DNA of 64,000 nt. It comes from Petaurus breviceps papuanus (lineage: Eukaryota > Chordata > Mammalia > Diprotodontia > Petauridae). The position numbers and the translations under genes are program-made. A model generated the notes under the pieces. The model worked only from the letters and a program-made list of their open reading frames with translations, had not been told where the DNA came from and ran no database searches. Every line of letters starts with the position of its first letter. Position 1 is the stretch's first letter. The stretch is from NCBI GenBank assembly GCA_028583685.1, contig JAMXIF010000065.1, positions 36,116,486-36,180,485 of the forward strand, written 5' to 3'. Positions 43,655 to 56,299 of this stretch are shown piece after piece.

Positions 43655-45854
43655 AGAGGCTCTTTGAACGGCTTTCTCTCCAACCCGACCAAGAGAAAAC
43701 AAGTGAGGTCAGAGTAGCCTCTGGACCCCCTCTGCATTGGTTTCTATCCTAGCGCTTCTTGATTAGACCCACACCTAGGGAATCTCTCCCACTTGGGCTG
43801 AGCACTGTCCCTTGGCAGACATTTCATCTGGGGAGGACAGTAAAAGGAAGAGATGGAGAGAGAAGGCTATTTACTGTCTCCCCTATCCCCATCATTGACA
43901 GCTCCAAGCAATTCTGGGAAGGTAGTTCAGGATCAGAAGGGTCAAGTTGTTTTCAGAGATTTTTTCCTTTCCTTTTTTGCTCATCCTGGACTGAGTCTGG
44001 AAGACTCTTATAAAGGACCCTTATCTCTGGACCTTCTTTCCCTCTTGGACCGGCCCTAGAACAGATCCTTCTCCATGCACGGTATAGGTCAAGGGGGGAA
44101 CAGGGAATAGAAAATGTATGTGTGTTCAGATAAGTGGGAGGTGTGAATTCCAGTCACTGAATAATGTCATTCCTCCACCACCACACCCCTGCCCCCAACC
44201 CCAACCCTAGAAGTCTTATGAGACTGAGCATGTCTACAAAGTGCTTGGAGATCCTTGGAGAAGGAGGTTCAAATAAACATCATTGTTCTTTCTTCTGCTA
44301 ATAATCTTTCCCTTCTCCCATGACACTAGCTCCCCCCACCCCCCGCCTGGCAGTCTGATCCCAGCTGGGGCCCAGTGCCTGAAGGTTCCTGTGTCTGTGT
44401 CTGCCTCCTCCTGCTAGTACAAATCAGAGACTGAAGGCCCCCGGAGGGTTACTAATGGTGCCTTCCAGCCACAGGGACCCTTGAGACTTCCAGTCTGGAG
44501 AAGGGAATGGAAGTGGGGAGGAGCACCTGAGCCACAGTGGCAGTCTGAGATGGGGAACTCATTGCTAATGAGACTGAGGTCATGGGGTGAATGTTCCCAT
44601 TGGCAGGGACCCCAGATAGCATCCCCTAAGGCAGTTGCCTACCTAGGGGCCTGACAGACTGTAGATGGTCCATCTCCACTTGGGGTGGGGTACAGACAGC
44701 TGAGTATAAGGACCATGTTCTACCAAGTTTCAAGGAGGAAGATTCTTGCTTCAAGGCATCAGCCACACTATGTGCTTCAGCTATTTCCCTCTCCTTCCTA
44801 TCCCCTCCACCATCCCTTTGCTCTCATTTCCCAAATCCTCTCAACTTCTTTCTCCCTGACCCTCTCCCTCCCCCATCCTCATCCCTACACTGAACAAAGA
44901 TGATAATCCCAGTGGCTCTGATACCAGGCTCTTCACAGTCCATAGAGCATTTCCTTCACAGCTCTGTGATGTGGGAGGAGCAAGTATTGTTGCCCCAATT
45001 TTCACTTGAGGAAGTTGAGACTAAAGATTTCATGGCATTGTGATTGTAGATTTGGGTTAGGAGCTCCAAGTTCAAGTTCCAGCTCAATCAATTACTGGTG
45101 TGGCCTTGGGCTCTCTGAACCTCTATTTCCTCATCTGTAAAACTAGAATAATACTTGCATTTGTTCCCTAATGAATAGGCTTCTATAGATCTGTAGATCT
45201 ATAGAAATACGTTGTTCCTTTAAGTGACTTGCCCACAGTCACACAGTTGGTAAGTGGCAGATTTAGGTTTTGAACCAAATTTCCTACTACTAAGTTAGTT
45301 TCTCTTTTCACAACTACTTCTGAAAATGTATTGGAGAATATCAGGGTATCAGAGTATTGGAAGACACTATAACAGTCATCTGGTTTAACTCTTTCATTTT
45401 AGAGATGGGGAAATAAAGGCTAATGGACTTGCCCAAAGCTGCATAGTGATATAGTGGAAGAAAGCCTAGATTTTCCCAGGGGTCACTGATCCAACATCCA
45501 TGCCATGTCCAGAGTTGGGGAGGGAAGAGAAGAGAAAGTCATTGTGGGGAGGCCTGGGTGTAGGGGTCAGGAGAAAGAAGAAAGAGTGAGAAAGGTGAAG
45601 AAGCTCCCTTTTCCCAGAGAGGCAAGAAAGTGCCACCTTCTCCAAGGCCATTGCTCCCTTCCTCTTAAAACACTGGAGGAGAGAACAGAGAGGATTTCCC
45701 CATTTCAGAGATGGAGAGCCCTAGAGACCCAGGATTGGGGAGGGAGACCCCTATAAAGATCAGGCTTAACCCCTGAAGGAGTTATGGGGGAAGGGAGATG
45801 GGAACTGGAACCAAGGGATAGAAAGATCTTCTGAAAGAGAAAATGGGAGGTCAG

Positions 45855-46012
45855 TCAATGAGCATTTATAAAGCTCTTACTATGTGCTGGGTATGGTGCC
45901 AAGCATGGGTGATGCAAAGAATAGCAAGAACAAGGTCCCTCACCTGAAGAAGTAGACATATAAATAACTGTACAGACAAGATATAGATAGATGGAGAGGG
46001 GAGAAAGGAGAA

Positions 46013-46067
<55 letters not shown>

Positions 46068-46780
46068 GGACAGAGACAGAGAGAGACACAGAGAGAGAGT
46101 CATTTTAGGGTAATCTGCAACTGGAAAGCATTTCTAGCTGGGGGGCCTAGGAGAGGGTTACTGCAGAAGGTGAGTCTTGATTGAAGCCAGGGATGCTAGA
46201 TAGAGCTGAGGAGGGCAAACATATCAGTGAAAAGGCATAGATATGTGAGATGATGGAGTGACGTGTTTGGGGAATTACAAGTAGGTCAGTGTCATGGATT
46301 GTAGAATGTGTGTGTGTGGAAAACTAGAAGGCTGAAAAGATATGAAAGGATCTAAGTGATAGAAGATTTTATGTTTGATCCAGGAGAACATAGGGAGCCC
46401 TTGAAATTTATTAAATGGGGAGAGGGGGCATGGTTAGACTAGTGCTTTAGAAATGTCGCCTTGGTAGCTGAATGGAGAATGGATTGTGGTGGAGGAAAAA
46501 TTGGAGGCAGGCAGACCAAGTAGAGGCTATTGCAATATACCAAGCATAAGACGGTGAAGGTCTGAACTTAGGAGTGACTGTGTCAGTGGACAGAAGGTGA
46601 CACATGTAAGAGATTTTGCTTAGGGTGGAGGAGCAGGGGCAAGACTGAGGAACTGCAGATGCCACTGAGGCTGTGAGCTTGGATGATCGGGATGCCCTCC
46701 ACATTACCAGTGAAGCGTGGTGGGCTACCAGTGCAGAATAAGGCATACATCATCAGAGCGGTCAGTGGATTGCTTTATTT
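45855..46780 (-). mobile_element. L2 3' part with GA microsatellite
   Basis: The left edge tcaatgagcatttataaagc tcttactatgtgctgggtat is the reversed L2 tail; gactagtgctttagaaatgt and cattacca regions follow in L2 order. A (GA)n tract of about 45 bases sits at 46018-46063. Confidence 0.65.
46018..46063 (+). repeat. (GA)n microsatellite
   Basis: About 22 GA units, then impure GA-rich DNA to 46100, within an L2. Confidence 0.95.
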
Positions 46781-46860
46781 CCCTGTAATTCCTTGTTCTA
46801 ATGGTTGATGGCACTGGGAAATGGTAGCGATTTTTCATAAAATCATCGATTAAAAATATG

Positions 46861-47092
46861 TGTTCAGCTGTTTTTCAGTTGTGTCCCATTCTTTGTGATC
46901 CTGCTTGGAGTTTTCTTGGCAAAAATACTGGAGAGTTAGCCATTTCCTTCTCTAGCTCATTTTACACATGAGGAAACTGAGGCAAACAGGGCTAAGTGAC
47001 TTACCCAAGATCACACAGCTAAGAAGCGTCTGAGACAAGTCTTCCTGACTCCATGTCCAGGGCTCTATCCACTGTACCACCTAACTTCCCTT
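46861..47092 (-). mobile_element. MAR1-like SINE
   Basis: Minus strand, from ttcagttgtgtcccattctt through ctctatccactgtaccacct. Confidence 0.87.
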
Positions 47093-47854
47093 TTGAATAT
47101 GACTTTTTCATAAATACACATTTTAATGCCAGGATCTCTGTTCCCAGTGACCCATAGGCATTTTATTTTGTGGCAAATCTTGTTGAGAAAGAATCTGGGG
47201 TAATGGATACAGCACTGACCTCAGGGCTGGCTGACCCATGACCCTCTGACATGTCCTGGCCAGGTGACTCTGCAAGTTACTCGACCTCTCAGGTCCCAGG
47301 CAATTCCCTGTCATTATGAGTGGCCATCCAGTTGGCGATCTGCACTGGTAGAGAGTTACTCCACTGGGAGCTCCCTATGCCAATGAAACCCCAGATATCT
47401 TCACTCCCACCCACCCCTATTCAAGGGATGTGACTTTGGTCCCCCTCTGGGCTCCTACTCATGGCTCAAGCTGCAGCAACAGTGTGAGCATTTCTTGAGT
47501 GCCTTCTCCCCCTCCTCCTGTTCCCCTTCTCTGTTATGGTGCTATCGCCCTAGCCTCCACCTCTGGGAACTAAGGAACATGGGTTCCCTTCTTCGGGAAA
47601 CAACCCTTGTAGAAGGCAACCTCTGGATTGAATAAGCACCATCTTTGGAGTCAAAGGAGCTAGCACCGCTATTTAAAGCTTGGGACAAGTCCTTAGGTGA
47701 CTTGGGAAAATTCCCTAGCCTCCCTGGGCCTTGGTCTCTTCATCTATAAAATGAGGAGGTTGGTTCAGTTTAAAGTATCACACTTACCACAACACACTGG
47801 AGGCTACCTGGGGTAGCCAGGATAGTGGGTGGGATGTAGACTCTGACAGGTGTG

Positions 47855-48850
47855 GGTCATTTATTTTCTTATTTTAATTTTAATTTGTATTTTAGTTTTC
47901 AACATTCACTTTTATAAGATTTTGAGTTTCAAATTATTTTTCTCCCTCCTTCCCCAAGATGGCGTGCAATCTGATACAGGCCATACATGTACAATCATAT
48001 TAAACATATTCCCACATTAGTCATGTTGTGAAAAAAGAATCAGAACAAAAGGGAAAAACCACAAGGAAGAAAAAGCAAAACCCAACAAAAGTAAGAGAAA
48101 ATCGTCTGCTTCGATCTGCATTCAGACTCCATAGTTCTTTCTCTGGATATGGTTTGCATTTTCCATCATGAGTCTCTTGGAATTGTCTTGGATCATTGTA
48201 TTGCTGAGAAGAGCTAAGTCTAGCAAGAGTTGACAATCAAACAGTGTTGTTGTTACTGTATACAATGTTCTTATGGTTCTGCTCACTTCACTCAGCATCG
48301 GTTCATGTAAGTCTTTCCAGATTTTTCTGAAATCCACCTGCTCATCATTTCTTATACCACAGTAGTATTTAATTTCTTCATATATTAGCTATATGATTAT
48401 ATATTATATATTACTTCATATTAGTTCATATACCACAACTTATCCAGCCATTCCTTGATTGATGGGTATCCCCTAAATTTCTAATTCTTAGCCACCACAA
48501 AAAGAGCTGCTATAAATATTTTTGTACATGTGGCTCCTTTTTCAATTTTTATGATCTCTTTGGGATACAGACCTGTAGTGATATTGCTGGGCCAGGGGGT
48601 ATGCATAGTTTTATAGCTCTTTGAGCATAGTTCCAAATTGTTCTCCAGAATGGTTGGGTCAGTTCACAACTTCACCAACAATGAATCAATGTACCAATTT
48701 CCCCCATGTCTTCTCCACCATATATCATTTTCTTTTTTGTCATATTAATCAATCTGATAGGTGTGAGGTGGTACCTCAGAGTTGTTTTAGTCTGCATTTC
48801 TCTAATCAGTAGTAATTTAGGATTTTTTTCATATGGCTATAGATAATGTT
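47855..48850 (-). mobile_element. L1 3' end
   Basis: Same family and orientation as the copy at 31545. Shared motifs include tccaaattgttctccagaat, gaggtggtacctcagagttg and gtcatgttgtgaaaaaagaa. An AT-rich expansion (48380-48430) interrupts it. Confidence 0.88.
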
Positions 48851-48869
48851 CAGGTCATTTAAAGAAAAG

Positions 48870-49250
48870 GCATAGCTAGCTGAGAAAGAAAACACTCAAG
48901 GGGGGACATCAGAGCTGTCTTAGAGTACTAGAAGGGCTGTTGAAGAGGGTTAGACCAATTCTGCTTGGCCCTAGAAGGAAGAGCAGGAGCAGTGATTAGA
49001 AGTTAGAGAGAGGCAGAGTCTGGCTTGAGGTAACAAAAAACTTCCTGACAATTGGATTTACCCCAAAATGGAATGGATTGCCTCGAGAGGTGGTTAGCTC
49101 CCCATCACCTGATGTCTCCAAGAGGGGGCTGGATGACCACTTGTAGAGAATATTGTAGAGGAATTGTTGTTTGGGTGATGGGCTTGGGTTGGATAACCCC
49201 TGAGACCCCTCCCAGCTCTCCATTCTGTGAGTTCTTTCATCCCGTCTTGA
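48870..49250 (+). mobile_element. L3/CR1 3' end
   Basis: Motif order typical of mammalian L3/CR1 tails: agagctgtcttagagtacta, gaaggaagagcaggagcagt, aaacttcctgacaattggat, gaatggattgcctcgagagg, ctggatgaccacttg, and an ending near cattctgtgagttctttc. Confidence 0.8.
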
Positions 49251-49412
49251 CAGGGGAGGGACTGCATGGCCTGCATTTTCATTCATTCCATAATTCCTCA
49301 CTGGAGGTCCTCGCCAAAGCCAGCCCTGAGTCAGGGCCTCAAGATCCTACCACCTGGGCATGGAGATAAGACAACTTCATAGAAGAGGACTGGAAGACAA
49401 CTAGGAAGATTT

Positions 49413-49658
49413 AGAACAAGCCAGCTGGGTGGTGCAGTGGATAAAACACTAGGCCTGGAGTCAGGAAGCCCTGAGTTCAAATCCAGCCTCAGATATTTAG
49501 CTGTGTGACCCTGGGCAAGTCACTTAACTCTGCTTCAGTTTCCTCATGTGTAAAATGAGCTGGAGAAGGAAATGGCAAACCATTCCAGTATCCTTGCTAA
49601 GAAAACCCCAAATTGGGTCAGAAATAGTCAGACATGATTGAAAAGCAACTGAACAATA
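49413..49658 (+). mobile_element. MAR1-like SINE
   Basis: Full-length: agctgggtggtgcagtggat head, gtaaaatgagctggagaagg middle, tgattgaaaagcaactgaac tail. Confidence 0.9.
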
Positions 49659-49739
49659 TCAAATGGGAATAATGGACCTTTCATTGTCTATTTCAATTGT
49701 GAGGAAAGTACTTTATAAACATTAAAAGTGCTATAGTGT

Positions 49740-49865
49740 TTTGAGTTATCATTATTTTATTATTTATTTTATTTATAATAAACAAATATTTTGTTTATTA
49801 TTTACATAATTATTCTATTATTATATATAATACATTATGTAATTATTATTTATTCTCTTATAGTT
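49740..49865. repeat. AT-rich low-complexity stretch with an inverted repeat
   Basis: Almost pure A/T; aataaacaaatattttgtttatt forms a perfect short hairpin arm pair around tatt near 49780-49802. Confidence 0.8.
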
Positions 49866-50019
49866 GTGCACATAGGAAAGAGAAGGTAAGCCACCTCCCT
49901 TAGGTCCCAGGGCTAGAGACTGTGGAGCCCAGATTGGAACCCAGGTCTCCTGATTTTGGGCCCAGGACTTTTTCTGTCATACTAGATTGTGCCAAGCCCT
50001 CATTCAGAGACTGATAATA

Positions 50020-50275
50020 AATAACAACAGCTAACATTTAACTTTCACTTACTATGTGCCAGGCACTGTGTGAAGCACTTTCTAATTATGGTTTGATTCA
50101 CCCTGGGAGACAGGTTCTCTCATCATTCTCATTTTACAAATGAAGACACTTAGGCAAACAGAGGTTAAGTGACTTGTCCAAGGTCACCCAGTTAGTAAGG
50201 GTCTAGAACCATTTGAACTCAGATCTTCCTGACTCCAGGCCTGGCGCTCTCTCCATGGCACCATCTCGCTGCCCT
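50020..50275 (-). mobile_element. MIR
   Basis: aacagctaacatttaacttt, ctatgtgccaggcactgtgt, gtcctcattttacaaatgaa-type core and reversed head. Confidence 0.7.
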
Positions 50276-50529
50276 GACTGACTATTTTAGAGGAGGCTGG
50301 TTATTTGGTTTCCCAAACCATAGCAAATCAGAAGCAGAGAATGAAGAGGGAGGCTGGCACCCTGGTGGTGGGGAGAAGATACTGCTGACAGTAGAGGAGA
50401 CAGATAGACAAACGATGACAAGAAGACAGAAGAACATGAAAACCCAACCAGCTAATGCATCTTAACCTGCGTTAAGAGACGCAGTGTCCAGGAGCAGTAG
50501 TAATAGCAGTAGGTAGAACTCATACAGGG

Positions 50530-50690
50530 GTCTAAGGTTCTTTACCTATATTATCTCATTTTTTTCTTCACAACAACTTGGGGAAGTGGGTACTATTATG
50601 ATTTTTCAGATGAGGAAACTGAGGCAGAAAGAAGTTAAATGGCTTGCCCAGGGTCACACAGATAGGAAATGTGTGAGGCTGGATTTGAAA
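50530..50690 (-). mobile_element. MIR
   Basis: cagatgaggaaactgaggca gaaag and gcttgcccagggtcacacag. Confidence 0.7.
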
Positions 50691-50810
50691 AGACAATAAT
50701 CCCCTTTGTCCTCTGCCCTGGTCAGAACACACGTAGAGTATTGTGTTCATTTCCGGACGCTGTGGTTTACTTCATTTTTTCTACTTTTTTTTTCTTTAAG
50801 AAAAAATAAA

Positions 50811-51123
50811 GGGGCAGCCAGGTAGCACAGCGAGTAAGAGCATGGGCTCCAGTGTCGGGATGACCTGGGGATCAAATCCTGGGCTCAGACACTTAGCACC
50901 CACCCAGAAAGACCTGGCCGTGTAACCTTGAGCAAGTTACTTAACCCCAATTGCTTAGGGGCAGCCAGGTGGCTCAGCGAGTAAGAGCACCAGCTCCAGT
51001 GTCAGGATGACCTGGGGATCAAATCTGGGCTCTGATACTTAGCACCACACCCAGAAATAACTGGCCATGTAACCTTGAGCAAGTTACTTAACCCCGATTG
51101 CTTTAAAAAAAAAAAAAGAAAGA
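50811..51123 (+). mobile_element. Dimeric tRNA-derived SINE
   Basis: Two head-to-tail monomers with the second starting at 50958. The junction aattgcttaggggcagccag matches that of the dimer at 30466. An A-rich tail follows only the second monomer. 12-base duplications aagaaaaaataa are at 50798-50809 and 51124-51135, although low complexity weakens them. Confidence 0.88.
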
Positions 51124-51429
51124 AAGAAAAAATAAGAGCTTAATCCATGTCTTTTGTTTTTTATACCCCAGTGACTAGGGCATGAATCACAGTCCCCAAC
51201 AGTGAGGCAGGGCCATAGCAGATGAGAATCAACCTTGGAGTAAGGAAGACCTCAGCTGGAGTCCCCTCTGTGACTGTAACCCTGGGCACATCACTTAACC
51301 TTCCAATGCCCACAGACACCTCTCTGAGGTTATAAATCACAGAAGAGTTAATAACCTGCAATGGTAGGGGCAAAGGGTCAGTTTCCTCTCCCAGGAGTTT
51401 CATACACCAATGAAATCACAGGTCTGGAC

Positions 51430-51960
51430 AAAAAAGTCACTTTTTAATTTACCATTTTTCTCCCCCAACCACCCCTACATACACACACAAACACCCTGAA
51501 GTCTACCTTAGAACAAAGGAAGCAGAGAAACAAAGCCAAACAACACAGAGTGTCCATTCGTGACTGTGCCTGCACCATTCAGCACCTGGAGATCCCCACC
51601 TCTGCTAAAGGAAGGGAAATGTACGTCATCCCCTCTCCTCTGGAGCCAGGATTGGTCACTGCATCAAATCTGTGTCCTTCTGTCTTCGAGCATGGCTTTC
51701 ATTTACATCATTGTAGTCATGGTATAGACTCTTCCTTAGGGCTGCTTTCTTTGCTTGGAATCTGTTGAGACCCATGTTCCCATGTGTTTTATGAATTTGT
51801 CATATTCGTCATTTCTTGTGTTGCAATAGTCCATTATGTTCTCATGCCATGATCTGTTTTGCTCTTTCCCAAGTGATGGGCACCTTCTTCGTTTCCTATT
51901 TTTGCTCTAACAACAACAACAATAATAATAATAATAACAAAAGGGGCACCATGTTTTGAT
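51430..51960 (-). mobile_element. L1 3' UTR-like fragment
   Basis: T-rich start, then CACACA and diverged segments such as ttctttgcttggaatctgtt and gtgttgcaatagtccattat that resemble the L1 region with ttacagcacaacagtattcc. Ends in an (AAC/AAT)n tract. Weak match. Confidence 0.4.
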
Positions 51961-52360
51961 AAACTGGAAAAGTGTAGAAGAAGACAATAAGAATGTTGAA
52001 TGACCTTGAGATCAGGCTAGATCCATGAAGGATTTGGGAATGTTTTTAGCCTGAGGAAGAAAAGACAGGGGTGAGGAGCAAGGAGGTAGTCTATCTGTCT
52101 TCAAATTATGTGAAGAACTGTTCTAGAAAAGAGAACTGGAAGAGACCTAAGGCCAGATCTGGCAACAATGCATGGAAACCACCTAATGATGAGAGCTGCC
52201 CAAAGTTATGGGCTCCCTCAAGAGGTAGTAAGTTCCCCATCAGTGGAAGATTTCAAGTAGGAGCTGGATGTTACAAAAGAAATATTTTATCAGGCCAGGA
52301 TTGGATTAGATGCCTTTTGAGGACCTTTCTAGCTCTGAGATTCTGTAAATAAAAGTATCC
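51955..52360 (+). mobile_element. L3/CR1 3' end
   Basis: Includes gataaactggaaaagtgtag, agcctgaggaagaaaagaca, ccccatcagtggaagatttc, aagtaggagctggatgtt and ends ctagctctgagattctgtaa, the L3/CR1 3' terminus pattern. Confidence 0.8.
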
Positions 52361-52784
52361 CCCACCATGATCTGGGTCACTCCAGTGCAGGGACAAACAC
52401 AGCTACCTTAGAGGTCCTAGAAATATCTGGATATTGAAACCCAGGACAATGATTAGTCTGCAAAATGATGGTCCTGAGTCACAAAGCAAAGGTTAAATGA
52501 TGCTCATTCTCCTCTATTTAAGAAGGGGGAGGATATGTCTAATGCAGTTTAGAAAAATATCACCCTAAAAGGTTTAACATTTTAAAACAGTCTAGAGTAT
52601 AAAGGGGTTAATTTCGGTTGTTTAGAAAATTGATTTATATGGGAAAATAGCTCATCCATGGATGAGAAAGGAGGTGCGTATAAATTGAAGCTCAATTATA
52701 AGGTACAGTCTATAAGAATATCATAGGCTGTAGAGTTGGAAAGGCTATAAGTGGTACCTTGTCCAACCAGTAGTGGGGTGGCTT

Positions 52785-52970
52785 GCAAATGTTTAACAAC
52801 TAGCTCTCAACAAACTCATAACATATTTTAATATGCATTATTAACATTTTCTCCAATAATTAAGTCTGGAGGATTAACAAAAACAACAAATCAAGTGCTA
52901 AATTATAACATTTGCTGCTGGTTTTGGAGGTGTAAATGCTTCCACCAGAAATTTAACAATCAACTCTGGA
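52785..52970. repeat. Unnamed dispersed repeat, copy 2
   Basis: The partner of 8470-8660 in the same orientation: gcaaatgtttaacaactagc, attaacattttctccaataa, caaatcaagtgctaaattat and aacatttgctgctggttttg. Confidence 0.5.
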
Positions 52971-53685
52971 GACCCAGTTTGAGCTGACTTGAGCACACCT
53001 CTGAGTCCAACCCTGCCATTTTATAGTTGAGGGAATGGAGACCTAAAGAGAATCTCCCAAGGCTTTTCAAACCAAATGACCACTACCCTCTGCTGGCATT
53101 TCATGAGGACACAAATGATACTGCCAGAAAGAATCCAGAGAACATTGCTAAGAAGTTATTGGGCAAGGAACTAAAGACCTTAGGAATAGAGGTGATGTTT
53201 TATCCCTATTGCCAATGATGGAAGGCAAAGGGCTTCAGAATAGAAAGGCAGATTGAGGAATGAAGAGTTGGTTGAAAAGATGGTAGCTGAGAACTGGATT
53301 GGTTTTCTGGACCACATCTCAAAACATAGAAATGGCAGATTCCTGTCCAGGAATGGAGTTCACCTAACAAAACCTTATAAAGGGGCATTTGCTGGAATCT
53401 TGCATATCTCCTAGAACCCAAGCAATCATGATTGATAACTGAGAAAATGCAAAATTACCTAAATCATTATACCTAGTGCGCCCTAAACCAGATGATTCTA
53501 ACCATCCCATCTAGTCATCTACCCAAGCCATCTTTCCAATAGTACCACCCTCCTTTCCTCTTTCTCTGGGCACAGTAGTCACATTAATATTGTTACCTCT
53601 AAAAAGAGGAATGTCATGACTGTCCTATGAAATTCACCATCCTTGTGACTCTCCAGACCAAAATTCTCTTCTCTGGCCATCATTG

Positions 53686-53688
<3 letters not shown>

Positions 53689-53722
<34 letters not shown>

Positions 53723-53730
53723 TACACACA
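53689..53730 (+). repeat. (CA)n microsatellite
   Basis: About 15 CA units, then catacatacacac. Confidence 0.95.
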
Positions 53731-53744
53731 TCTTCATGTAAATG

Positions 53745-53860
53745 TAAGCTTCTTGAGAGCAAGGACCTTTCTTACTTTTGAATGTTTTTCCGGTTTCTGC
53801 ACATTGCCTGGAACATAGCAAGTGCATAATAAATGCCTTTTCGTTCTTCATTCACCCAAA
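53745..53860 (+). mobile_element. L2 3' tail
   Basis: taagcttcttgagagcaagg then gcacattgcctggaacatag caagtgcataataaatgcc is the L2 3' end in + orientation. Confidence 0.7.
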
Positions 53861-55216
53861 ATTGCAAAGGAAAATGGAGATAATTGCCTATGGATAGCCA
53901 CCATGCTATAAAATACCACAGAATGAGTCAAGATGCCCAGATATTCCTAGAAAACAAAACCCAAGAAAAGAGCCAGTAATAAAACCCATGACCTCAGATG
54001 TTTGTATACAAATATACAAAGAATGGATAAAAAGCAAACTGAACAGGAGAGCTAGTATAAGGAAACAAATTCGACCTCAAAGTTATCATTGAGATTTGGT
54101 AGAATAACACTCAAGACTTAATAGAAAGCTGGTTCACATTCTAATAATTTGGTTATGTGTGACACGCTTCTGGAAGGATATGCTTTATTTAAAAGGAGCA
54201 CAATAGAGAAAGAGTGTGCGTGCGTGTGTGTGTGTTGATGTGGTAAGGGGCATTGAATTTAATGACATCTTCATATAAGCACATCCAAGAACCAGGGGGT
54301 GTACTATGATGAAAAATATTTGGAAGAGGACCCACAGAGATGTGAAGAAAAACACATGAATGGAAAGAAAATTAGATGAGGAATCTGGGAATCAGGTCAC
54401 AAGCCTGGCATGGAAGCGTGAAACTGTAGCATTGGGTGGCTACAAATAGCAGACATCTACAGACACTTCCCTCTGCCCAAAACAGCACAGCCAATAACTT
54501 GGCTTCCTCTAATAAATTCACCCTTCAAAAGGTAGAGGAACTAACGGGGGAAGGTTCTCCTCTGGATCTGATTCTCACTAACAAGGAGGAGCTACTGCAT
54601 TTACAATGATGAGAAGAATTGGCCAATTGGGAAGAAATGACCAATCCATCTTAGAATCTGATGCAGAAGAAGAAAGTCAAGAAGCATCTGACACATACTC
54701 TGGATTTGGGAGCAGTATATTTCAAAGGGTTCAGAGAAAGTATAGCTAAGGCCCTTTGGAAATCAACCCAGGAAGGAAAAGAAGCTCTCACAAATAAAAT
54801 TCTGAAGTGGAAAAAGGCAACAATAAAATATCTTTTAAAAAAATATATATAATGAAATTCTTGAAGACACCAAGAAAAATTATTGGGATTAAGAGGAAGA
54901 GGGAGAATTGCATGGGAAACATGTTAATAAAAAAAACATGGAAGCAAGAACAGATAACAAAATGTAGCTACAAAAGCATAGTGTGGTCTTGTAAAATAAG
55001 TATCAAGGATACAAAATCCTGAGGCTGTTGGGATAAGCTGAGAACAACTGGAAGGGATTTTAGCTATATTGGGGTAAAGTGCAGAATCAAAGAAAAGACA
55101 GGACCAGCACCATGATGGGACAGTGATGATAGACAGACATTGCTGCTCAACTCATATTTGGTTTCTTTGTTCTTTGTCAAGGAGAATGCTGTTTGGATTT
55201 GAAAATGACAGAACCA

Positions 55217-55397
55217 GGGCGGCTAGGTGGCACAGTGAATAGAGCACCAACCCTGGAGTCAGGAGGACCTGAGTTCAAATGTGACCTCAGACACTTAACA
55301 CTTCCTAGCAGTGTGACCTTGGGCAAGTCACTTAACCCCAATTGCCCTGCCTTTCCCTCTCCAAAAAGCAAAAAGAGAAAGAAAAGGAAAGGTAATT
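55217..55397 (+). mobile_element. WSINE1-like SINE
   Basis: gggcggctaggtggcacagt gaatagagcacc head and aagtcacttaaccccaattg ccctgcc tail. Nine-base duplications acagaacca at 55208 and 55398. Inserted in a decayed L3/CR1 element. Confidence 0.9.
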
Positions 55398-55687
55398 ACA
55401 GAACCAAACTTATTAATAGGAAGTTAACACCTAAGATAAATAAGAAACCAGTAAGGCAGCACCTCGCTGCCTTTAATGAGTGCAAGACACCAAATTCAGA
55501 TGAAAAAATGGCAAAGACAATTGCTGAGCCACTGTCTACGATCTTTGAAAGATCATGGATAAGGGGAGAGGGATTGTAAGGTTGGAAAAGAACAAAATAC
55601 CAATTTTCAAGGACAAGAATTGAATCTTCAAACTATAGACCAATGAGCTTGGAGTGATTGGAGATACTGATTCCTGGGAAAATTCTA

Positions 55688-56035
55688 CAGGGTGACCCTA
55701 AATTGTGGACACATAGGACATCTCATTAACTCTGCATATTTTCAAGAAATGAAACCAATGAAATTTTCAACAACATTTTATTTAATTAGCATAAATTTTA
55801 GCCATGACAATTTCTTATGGAATAAAAGCTTTCATTAGCTATTGGAGACTACTTTCCATTTTAATGGGATTAATTTAATTTAATTAATTAATGAGATTTC
55901 CTATATGTCTCCTATATCTTCCTATGAAATCTCTTTTATGCTAATTATATGAAATGTTGAAAATTTCATTTATTTCATTTCTTGAAAATATGCAGTTAAT
56001 GAGATTTCCTATGTGCCCAGACTTTAGGGACACTG
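55688..56035. mobile_element. Palindromic TA-flanked DNA transposon (long-TIR MITE)
   Basis: The left end cagggtgaccctaaattgtg and the minus-strand right end cagtgtccctaaagtctggg begin inverted repeats of about 100 bases that share tctcattaact, gcatattttcaagaaatgaa and attttcaac. Flanked by TA. Nearly the whole element is a hairpin; mariner-type by its ends and target. Confidence 0.8.
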
Positions 56036-56150
56036 TATAATTTATTTATAAAAGGGATGGCTAGTGGATCTTTAGAAATGAGAGCAGTGATCACGCCAGG
56101 GGCCTTGACTAGCTTCATCAAAGACATATCATAGTTAAAAGCTATTTCTT

Positions 56151-56299
56151 TTTTTGGGGGGGAGGAGGGCAATTGGGGTTAAGTGACTTGCCCAAGGTCA
56201 CATGGCTAGTTTTTGTGTTGTGTCTGAGGCTGGCTTTGAACTCAGGTCCTCCTGACTCCAGAGCCAATGCTCTATTCACTGTGCCACCTAGCCACCCAC
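56151..56299 (-). mobile_element. WSINE1-like SINE
   Basis: Minus strand. Perfect 14-base duplications aaaagctatttctt at 56137-56150 and 56300-56313. Confidence 0.93.
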
